64,000 nt of DNA from Eublepharis macularius (taxonomy: Eukaryota; Chordata; Lepidosauria; Squamata; Eublepharidae). The stretch covers positions 34,518,001-34,582,000 of the forward strand of contig NC_072806.1 of NCBI RefSeq assembly GCF_028583425.1, written 5' to 3'. Positions 56,252 through 64,000 of this stretch are shown piece by piece (within the stretch, counting starts at the first letter, position 1; every line of letters starts with the position of its first letter). The notes under the pieces were generated by a model. That model searched no databases and had not been told where the DNA came from. It saw only the letters and a program-made list of their open reading frames with translations. A program made the position numbers and the translations under genes.

Positions 56252-56292
56252 CAATGAAATCCTAAGCAGAGTTCCTCCAGTCTAAGCTAACG
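56252..56292 (+). repeat. Short palindromic repeat (same family as 47104)
   Basis: TGAAATCCTAAGCAGAGTTC then CTCCAGTCTAAGC. Half element. Confidence 0.5.
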
Positions 56293-56708
56293 GGGTACTC
56301 TTGCTAGCAAACGCAGTTACTACAAATTTGTAATATATGCATTACTCGTTCAAAAAAAATTTGTATAGATTGATGGCATATTTTGCCTACTATTAAGCAT
56401 TGTCTATTGTATTTATAGAAGTGGTCTTCAGATTGTATGGCTTTTGGATGTATGCGCTATGTTCAGGAGGTACAGTCCCTTTAAAGCTAGCACTTACACT
56501 TTTGTAAAAAACACTGATAAGCACACTTGCACACTTTGTATGTTTTGATGCTATAGGCTGGTTACTTAGGACCTGTACACCTTCTGTTAATCTATGGGAT
56601 TCTTGAACTGATATAATTGAAACTTTATAAAAGTTTATTTAGTATATATTGGATCTGAAATTGATTGTAGCAAGTTGGTCACAGCATCTTCTTTTCAAGG
56701 TACATTAA

Positions 56709-56752
56709 AATCAATGGGCTTAGACTGGGGGAACTCTGCTTAGGATTTCACC
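56709..56752 (-). repeat. Short palindromic repeat, opposite orientation
   Basis: AATCAATGGGCTTAGACTGG then AACTCTGCTTAGGATTTCA. Confidence 0.5.
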
Positions 56753-58634
56753 GATAGTCTGTTACAGTCCAAACAACAAAGGCGCCCGATGAGGCTTCAT
56801 AAAGTCTAAAGCATTTGTTGTGGTACAGACTTTTTTGTGGCAGAGCCCACTTCTCAGATTAATTATTGATCCACTTATCTAATCTGTGGCACATCAGTAT
56901 CTTGAAAAGGGGAGAACTTTCTACTATTTTGTTAGAACTTCCCCACCTCATTTCTTTGAGTGGGTTGGTTCTTGCATACCATGGTGAGCAAATACACAAT
57001 TGACTGCAGGACTGATTTTTTTAAAAAAACTCCAAAATTAATCTTTTCATGGCATGAATTTTAAAAAATACTATATTTTCCTGCTTACTGCTTGACACAA
57101 TATTCTTGTAACTTACTTTTCCACTGAATAGGCTGTAGTAGTAAACAGTAAATAGTATAGTAAATAGACTGTTGGCTTATACTCTAGAGAACTCTGTGGA
57201 AGAGTGGCACTTTTAATGCCAAACTTGTGGGGAGGGGAGTTGTTTTAAAGCCAGATAGCTTGCACAAGTGTTACAAAGAGCAAAGAGCATACAATACATG
57301 AAACTATTTTTTAAAAAGAAGTAATTCATGGCTTCTTTCGCTTACCCCCTTTCTTTGTTAAGGAGGGAATACCTTTTGTTAAGAACAGAGTATGCAGGGA
57401 GAAATATGATAATTTTCTCTTTGTTTTTAACAATTTTCCTAAAATAAAATTTGCCTAGCAAGTTTAAACCAAAGTTCCACCTTCTCAGCAGTGGAAAAGA
57501 GGATACCCCAGAAGACCCCAAACAGGATAAAGAGAACACCTTGTCTTGAACCTGATAGTCACATGGAGTTTCCACGTAGTCAGTGTGGCTAACAGCCACT
57601 GATGGAGACAGCCATTTTTTTAAAAAATTAGAAAAATTCAGAGGGGAACTTCCACATCCAAAGACAGTAAACCTCTGAATACCAGTGGAGGTGGCCGCAA
57701 TAGGGAAAGGCTCTGTGTCCCGTGTGAAACAGAAATATGATGGACCTCTGGTCTGATTTAGCAGGACGCTTCTTGCGTTGTATTAATATAAGCTAGTGGC
57801 TCATTTTCTCATCATGTAGAATTCTACAAATCAATTTCCTGTTGAACAGACCAGTGTTTCCTTCCTTCCTTCCGGACCTGCAGCCTATCCTCTTGCCAGA
57901 ATAACCCTGAGTTCTAATCCAGTCGCAAGGAAGAGGAATTTCTATGGTGTGTGGCCACTCTTGCTTCACTAATATGCAGCGACTTGCTCCCGATTTCCCC
58001 AATATAGCTCCAGTTTGACGAAATTTTGAGTGGTGTGATTGGCAACCCTTGATGCCACCTCACAAAGTATGTTTATGCTTGAGAAGCATACAAAGGATTT
58101 GAAATTGGTCATTCCCTCGAGTAGCCAGCTTGATGATTGTGCTTCTGTCTGTAGGGCAGTGAAATGTAGACAAGGTATGAGTTTTTGTATTTTGGGAGGA
58201 TTGCCCCAAATATGCAGGAACATATTGTGACTGTATATGAGAGAAGATTGGGCTGTGCTGGATGACAGCAGGGAAAGGTGGCCATAGAAATGTAGCTGGA
58301 TGTGGCCAAGGTGGTGCTGGAGTAGAGAAAGGAGGAGCCTGGTCCAGCAGCTGGAGCTTCTTCCTGGTTCCCTGCTGGAGGTAGGGCCTCAGATGTGGAG
58401 CCAAGGGGCTTGTGTTACCCCCCGCAGCTATTTAAATAACCAATATGACTGATCCATCACTACCAATCTGGGTCAAGACCATTCATCTATCACCCCCACC
58501 CCACAGCTATTTAAATCTGCCTTTTAAATCTTGATCCTTTTCTGAATGCACTCTCCCCCCCCCCCCCCCCCAAAATGTGCAGTGGCCTTCTGGCATGGGT
58601 CAGGAATGCACCCGCTCATTTGAGTTTTAGGAAG

Positions 58635-58682
58635 CAGCCAGTGAGCTTAGACTGGAGTAATTTTGCTTAGGATTGCACTGTA
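58635..58682 (-). repeat. Short palindromic repeat, opposite orientation
   Basis: GTGAGCTTAGACTGGAGTAA then TTTTGCTTAGGATTGCACTG. Confidence 0.5.
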
Positions 58683-58689
58683 AGACTGC

Positions 58690-58840
58690 TTCCTTTGGTT
58701 CGGTGTGTTGAGATGGTCTTTTTGGCAGAGATTAATGTTTTATTTGTTACAACACCGGAATGATCTGGTGGTGTTCTTGGCTAGTTGTTGGTCACTGCTT
58801 TGAGTCCTTCAGGGGAAAAGGTGGACTATAATGTCCTGTA
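58690..58840 (+). mobile_element. LINE 3' end fragment
   Basis: CTGCTTTGAGTCCTTCAGGG, GAAAAGGTGGACTATAATGT resemble the other LINE termini in the window. Confidence 0.5.
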
Positions 58841-59338
58841 CAGAACATTGTCCTGTATTGGAATGATGGAAGCCGTGCAATTATACCAAGTTATTGTTCT
58901 AAGTAGAACTGGCAAAATATCTGAACTTCCTGTATGCCAGCGTCACATTTTTAGGTGTCAGCTGTTCAGTGGTCTAAAATAATATTTCAAATAGCTCATT
59001 GTTAGAATTCTAGGGAGTTGGGCTTTTGGGCCTTTGTGGCTTGCTTTGGACCAAATGAAGCATAACAGGTATAAGCATGCTGCTTTTCATGTATCCACCC
59101 CATTAAAAATGGAGGGGTCTGTCCTGAACAGTAGAGAGCATAAGAGTGTGAAATACCCCAGCATATCTTCTAACAATCCTTTACTCCATTCTTAGCTGGG
59201 ACCAGAAATGGAGTAATGCATTGGAGCAAAAGACAGAGGTGGGTCATAGCATGGGGGAGTAGTTTCAGCAACCTGGCTCCTTTTGCTGTTAAAACGACAT
59301 CCTTACTGGTCTTCTCACTTTGTGGCCATTACGTAATC

Positions 59339-59415
59339 TCTCTCTCTCTCCCCCCCTCCTCCCTCTCTTCCTCCCTCCTCCCTCTCTTCCTCCCTCCCTC
59401 TCTCTCTCTCTCTTT
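59339..59415 (+). repeat. CT-rich microsatellite just upstream of APPBP2 exon 2
   Basis: TC runs with CCCTCC interruptions, ending about 300 bp before the exon 2 acceptor. Confidence 0.9.
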
Positions 59416-59717
59416 CTGCCTTGACAAACCACCACACAGATGTGTCCTTATCATTATTTCCCCATGCAAAGCTCAGCAGGTCACTGTCCTCTTAAATTAG
59501 CGGCGTCAATGCTGTACTAAGTGGTAATAACTCCATGATTAATCTGCAGTCATGAGATGCACACCAAATGCTCTGGTTCTGTGTGAGGAGCAATATTTGT
59601 GTTGCACTGTTATGCAGAGGAGCAGCTTAGTAAGCACTGGATCGAGTACATGTTTTAAATATTTGCATTTCCGTCATCTAGCAACATTCACAGTTGTCTT
59701 CTCTTTGCTTCTCCCAG

Positions 59718-59806
59718 CTTTACCAACAAGGACGACTGTGCCAGTTGGGTAGCGAATTTTGTGAACTAGAAGTTTTTGCGAAGGTTCTTCGAGCTTTAGA
59801 TAAGAG
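59718..59806 (+). CDS. APPBP2: APPBP2 exon 2
   Basis: Begins after TTCTCCCAG (59709-59717) and ends at AG|GTAAGT (59806/59807). The 29 codons plus two bases read LYQQGRLCQLGSEFCELEVF then AKVLRALDK, with a split Arg codon. Exon 1 ends in phase 0 and this exon begins in phase 0, so the reading frame joins directly after DVYYK. The segment is near identical to human APPBP2 as I recall it. Exon 3 (expected to start HLLHHCFQAL) was not found before 64000 and should lie to the right. Confidence 0.96.
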
Positions 59807-60798
59807 GTAAGTCTGTGCAAACAAATGGTACTGCTTTTTTTGCGTCCCGAAGGAAAGGGTTTCCCGTAAAACATGCTGTATACAATCCCTCTGTCCCCTC
59901 TCATTGGTTTTAGTGGAAAAGATTTAAGCTTGTGTTTAAGTCCTTCTTTGGAATCAGTGGGTCTTCCAAAGGGCTGGATTGCACCCTGGCTTTGCAAAGT
60001 GCCTCACACTTTGTGTTTGAAGATGTTCTCAGTCACTGCTTTTTTCACACTTGCAAGTAAGGTGCATATTTCTATCCTACAGAAGTTTTTCCTAGAATGC
60101 CCACTGGTACTTAAATCAATTCAGAATAATTTTTTATTCATTCAAGCCCAGAAGGAAAGACAACAGTCAACTTTGGTAAAGTTTCGGTTGCCTGGAGGCC
60201 TAAATCTTACCCACCCTAAATAACTTGGGCAGATGTGGTTTCATGTGTAGGGAATCGTAAACCAATGCTAAGATTAAACGTAGCGTTGTTTACAAAGTGT
60301 TCTAAAATTGCACATACAGAGTTACAGGATTTTTAACGTGTATTATTTCTGAAGTCCCTTTCTGCTTATGTAATAAGTAAAATTGCTTGTTCTGAACATA
60401 CAGTTGCCTTGTACACACAGTTTTTAGCCATGCTGTAGGAGAAGTAAATTACTTGTTAGATCTTAGATGCACGTTTGAGTAAGATTAAAAGAACTGTGAT
60501 TGGAAGACAGGTAACTAGCAGCTCAACAGTTTCGTTTCTTAAATGTTCACATGTTGCTTAAGTTATTAGATTAGCTTGCCTTTTTCATGTTTTCCGTTCT
60601 TGTTTTATCTTTGCAAACAATCCTGTGAGATAGGACAGGCTCCAAGTGAGCGAGCAGCTTTATCGTAGGGAAAGGGGGGGGGGATTTGCAGCAGGTTCTC
60701 AGATAGAAAAGAAATGGGGTACAATCCAGTCCCAGCACAGTCCAGTGTTAAGCACTGCTGACTCCCATTGGTTTCCATAGAAGAAATTTAAGCATACG

Positions 60799-61056
60799 CA
60801 GAGCTTTTTTTCAGCTGGAACGAGGTGAAACGGAGTTCCGGAACCTCTTGAAAATGGTCACATGGCTGGTGGCCCCGCCCCCTGATCTCCAGACAGAGGG
60901 GAGTTGAGATTGCTCTGTGCGCCGCTTGGCGCAGAGGGCGATCTCAACTCTCCTCTGTCTGGAGATCAGGGGGCGGGGACACCAGCCATGTGACCATTTT
61001 CTCCACGGGCAACCCACTGAGTTCCACCACCTCTTTTCCCAGAAAAAAAAGCCCCG
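60799..61056. mobile_element. hAT-type MITE, family K copy 5
   Basis: Slightly mutated ends (CAGAGC...GCCCCG), perfect duplications AGCATACG (60791-60798 and 61057-61064). Lies in APPBP2 intron 2. Confidence 0.87.
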
Positions 61057-62004
61057 AGCATACGTATAAATCTCCTCTGTTGAAATTGTTGGAACTCAGA
61101 AGTGGTTAAACAGGGGGATGAATCATGCCCCACAGGTCACAACGGACTGTCTTAAATATGAGTAAATAGACAAGTTACTATTTTTCAGGTAGACAAATCA
61201 TCATCTCATTTTGAAACCACTTTTGTGATCCTCCCTACCCTCCCTTTTTTCCTCCAAAATGCTGTGCAAAATAATCTGATTTAAAAAAAAATTGGTAGGT
61301 TAATACCCCCTTCCCCCAAATAATTGAAGCAATGCCTTTACTTTTAAGAAATGAATGTCCTCTTGGTAGCCATTGTGGCGGTTGCTAAGTAACCGCAACA
61401 ATAATATTGCTAACCTTCAAATGTTGGTTTCTGTCAGTAAAAGGGGGGAGACTGGGACAGGGCCCTTTCCAGGGCTATTTTGACCTCCCAGTCCACTCCT
61501 GCTCCCCTCTCTCCTGCCCTGGAGGTCTTGTTGAGGCCATGTCCAGCAGCAAGCACTAGGCATCATGCAGTTTATGCTTCACTCAGGTATGACGGTGGCT
61601 ATGAGCTGATGCCAGGCAACTCAGATGGGCCCAAGACCACCCCCCACGCTAGGCTTAGGGCAACTGGTGGGAAACCTGTTGCCCTCTTGCTCTTCCTGCT
61701 GCCTGTTGGCCAGGCAGTAGGAGGGAAATGGGGGAATTGAGAGAGAGCACACCAATGGCTTTACTGTAGAGTTTTGGGGGGATCCTAAAGCATCACACCA
61801 ACACGATGCACTGGAAGTGATATGTCTCGGTTGGCATGATGTCATTTCCACCTCCACCTCCCCCCCCCCCCCGAGGTTGCCAGCCCTGCAACTTGTATGA
61901 CTTGGCTGGGCCCAGCAGCAGCTGCTGCACTTGATCACTTAGCTGCCGTGCAACTTGGCTCAGCTTTTCTCAGGGAGAAGCTGCCAGAGGATGGGAGCAA
62001 GGGA

Positions 62005-62250
62005 AAGCTGAGAGCCAGGGCGGTGTAGTGGTTAAAGTGTCAGACTAGGGTCTGGGAGACCCAGGTTCAAATCCCCACTTTGCTGTGGAAGCTTGCTGGG
62101 TGACCCTGGGCCGGTCACTCTTTCTTAGCTTAATCTGCCTCACAGAGTTGCTACGAGGATAAAATGGAAGAGAGGGGAGTGACAGAAGCTGCTTTGGGTC
62201 CCCAGTAGGGAGAAAGGTAGGATATAAATAAGTAAATAATAAATAAAGCT
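62005..62250 (+). repeat. tRNA-derived SINE, well preserved
   Basis: GAGCCAGGGCGGTGTAGTGG head, GGTTCAAATCCCC (B box), GTTGCTACGAGGATAAAATG body, AGTAAATAATAAATAAA tail. Confidence 0.78.
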
Positions 62251-62769
62251 GAAGAGTGAGGGGAAGATACCAACAAGAAGGGTTGGTTAGTGAGTGGGAA
62301 GGAAAGAACGAAGCAGGGAAAGGAGAGAGGATATGGGGCTGCCAGGAGGAAAGAGGAAATAGTGTGGGGGGAAAGGATACGGGGGGGGGGAATAAAATGA
62401 CCCCTGCAAGTCTTTGCAGGTTCCCAGTATGTAAGATTCTGTTGTGCATCAGGAGGAGTTCATATTATTTAGGAATAGCGGGAACAGTCTTGCTAGCTGC
62501 TTGCTGTTATAGGGTCAGGGCCAGTTGGAGGAAGCAATAGGGTCATTTGTCCTGGGCTGCAAGCTCGAAAGGGGCTTCAGATTTAGACACTTTTGAATTT
62601 GCTCTTCTTATTTTTTTTAATGGAGTATATCCATTATCTGTCTCTGCATCATCACCTTTCCACACTTTCTCTTTTTCTGGTTCCCCCCATCTTAATAAAA
62701 CTACACAGTGCATCATGTCTCATCCCCACAACAGTGAGAACATGATGTGCCTTTTTTATTCTGTTCTAC

Positions 62770-62955
62770 CTTGAAGGAGCTCCGGGTGGTAGACCAAGTA
62801 CTCCCTGCCTGTGTCTTAGATTCACAGCAACCCTGTGAAGTAGGTTAGGCTGAGAGAGAGAGTTCTGTCCAAGATAACCCAGCAAGCTTCAAGGCTGAAT
62901 GATGTTTGAACCTGGCTCTCCCTCTTCCTAGTCTAAAACTAACCCCTATAGCACA
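62770..62955 (-). repeat. tRNA-derived SINE, reverse, partial
   Basis: AGCAACCCTGTGAAGTAGGT body and TTTGAACCTGGCTCTCC (B-box complement) with CCCTATAGCACACTG at the head end. Confidence 0.6.
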
Positions 62956-63339
62956 CTGTTTAGAGAGAACTCTTCAAATGGGGCCCTGTTTTCACTCTTT
63001 TATTAGTAATGACTATCCAGGCCCCTCCCCCAAAATAAATATTTCCTCCTCTGCTATTCCACATGCAGAAAACTTGGAGGGGTATTTGGAAGTTTGTGGG
63101 AAAATTGAAATACGTGCAATACTTTATCATCAGTCCTGAGCTTATTTTACTGCTTTAACAGCATAAAATACAACATTTATAACTTAGTTTGCATATATAA
63201 TTGAATTATTTGACACATTTATGACACTTAAAAACATAAATGCTGTTGTGTTTCTACAAGCAAATTTGTCAATTCTGTGCACTCAGTGTTAAAGAGAGAG
63301 AGCTGTAAACTGCTGAACCCTATGGTACCTTAGTATCTG

Positions 63340-63690
63340 TATCTCTCTTAGCCTCACCCACCTCACAGGGTGATTTTTGTAAGGATAATAGTAACATATT
63401 GTCGAAGGCTTTCACGGCCGGAGAACGATGGTTGTTGTGGGTTTTCCGGGCTGTATTGCTGTGGTCCTGTCATTGTAGTTCCTGACGTTTCGCCAGCAGC
63501 TGTGGCTGGCATCATGCCAGCCACAGCTGCTGGCGAAACGTCAGGAACTACAATGCCAAGACCATGGCAATACAGCCCGGAAAACCCACAACAACCAATA
63601 GTAACATACTTTGTAAACCGCTCTGAGTGGGCGTTAAGTTGTCCTGAAGGGCACTATATAAATCAAATGTTGTTGTTATTTTAGTTTTTC
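63340..63690 (+). repeat. tRNA-derived SINE 3' part split by family E hairpin
   Basis: CACCTCACAGGGTGATTTTT before and TGTAAACCGCTCTGAGTGGG with GTCCTGAAGGGCACTATATA after the hairpin at 63399-63596. Confidence 0.7.
63399..63596. repeat. Family E hairpin element, core deleted, inside a SINE
   Basis: Flanked by AATAGTAACATA (63387-63398 and 63597-63608). The central junction GGCATCATGCC has removed both CTGAAGA boxes. It splits a tRNA-SINE tail. Confidence 0.8.
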
Positions 63691-64000
63691 TCATCTGAGA
63701 AAGGCAAAAAAAATTGAAAACAGAAAACACAGTTTGTTAGGACATGTCTCGTATAGTCATAGTTAGGCTAGCAGCATTAAACTGTATAACATTGATAATA
63801 CTGAACTCTTCAGTAACATTATAGAATATTGTGAACAACATGAGTCTCATTTAAACAGTAAATATAGTCCTGACAACATTGTATATGTTTACAGTATACA
63901 CAGGGACTATAGTTATCTAATGCTGTAGATTGTCTTACATAAAAATTTGATAGGTACTTCACATTTGGAAGTATCTGACCTTGTCTTAAAAAGCATTTCA

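Larger units (their letters stand above)
38691..59717 (+). other. APPBP2: APPBP2 intron 1
   Basis: A 21-kb first intron. It begins with a degenerate minisatellite and also holds a LINE with (CATA)n tail, a family E hairpin, CR1-like and Ty3/gypsy remnants and a DIRS-like fragment. Long stretches (39400-41400, 50200-52500, 52650-53900, 55300-56240, 56800-58680, 58850-59330) look like ordinary intronic DNA without features I can support. Confidence 0.85.
59807..64000 (+). other. APPBP2: APPBP2 intron 2 (partial)
   Basis: Downstream of exon 2 to the window edge. Contains a hAT MITE, two tRNA-SINE-related copies and a SINE split by a family E hairpin. The remainder (59807-60790, 61060-62000, 62955-63330, 63690-64000) shows no further exon. 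Confidence 0.8.

Noticed and set aside
62005..62110. Possible tRNA genes at SINE heads
   Set aside because: A- and B-box-like segments are present but the cloverleaf is not, and each is followed by a SINE body and tail.
63470..63540. Hammerhead-like core in the rightmost family E copy
   Set aside because: The CTGAAGA box is deleted from both arms; only the GAAA side and partial stem remain.
59807..64000. APPBP2 exon 3
   Set aside because: No frame with the expected HLLHHCFQAL-type sequence and splice sites; it should lie beyond the right edge.

Overview
The window is vertebrate nuclear DNA, almost certainly from a squamate reptile (lizard-like). It has large introns, two CpG-island promoters and a dense load of tRNA-derived and 5S-rRNA-derived SINEs, L2/CR1-type LINE tails, hAT MITEs, hairpin repeats, a solo LTR, a broken Ty3/gypsy element and a DIRS-like fragment. 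The species cannot be determined from the sequence.

Only two protein-coding genes can be supported, in head-to-head orientation as in the amniote APPBP2-PPM1D block. PPM1D (WIP1 phosphatase) is on the minus strand: exon 1 (22733-23069), exon 2 (6785-7013) and exon 3 (826-950), with the remaining exons beyond the left edge. APPBP2 (PAT1) is on the plus strand: exon 1 (38550-38690) and exon 2 (59718-59806), with the rest beyond the right edge. The two start codons are about 15.5 kb apart, each inside its own CpG island. Between them, 28640-28990 holds a third CpG-rich stretch with a CCAAT box and other promoter-like motifs but no recognised gene.

Most of the rest is repeats. Two mobilisation signatures separate cleanly. 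hAT-type elements have 8-bp target duplications; five copies of one MITE family were found, four with perfect duplications. Hairpin (palindromic) elements have 10-13-bp duplications. At least five hairpin families that otherwise look unrelated share one core: CTGANGA, one extra base, a short stem-loop, then GAAA and a short self-complementary tetranucleotide, bounded in several copies by a 3-4 bp stem. This is the layout of a hammerhead ribozyme. The stems differ between families but stay paired. Inside PPM1D intron 1, at 14137-14428, the motif is reiterated as a 52-bp tandem array. I regard this hammerhead-bearing hairpin superfamily, possibly related to Penelope-like elements or retrozymes, as the main discovery candidate. 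The extra base after the CTGANGA box is non-canonical, so self-cleavage is unproven.

Other notable features are a 1015-bp solo LTR (10404-11418) with 5-bp TSD, TATA box and CRE, inserted in a SINE; a Ty3/gypsy gag-pol remnant (47770-50160) broken by a stop at its protease site and by a retroposed LINE tail with a 15-bp duplication; and a degenerate minisatellite just inside APPBP2 intron 1.
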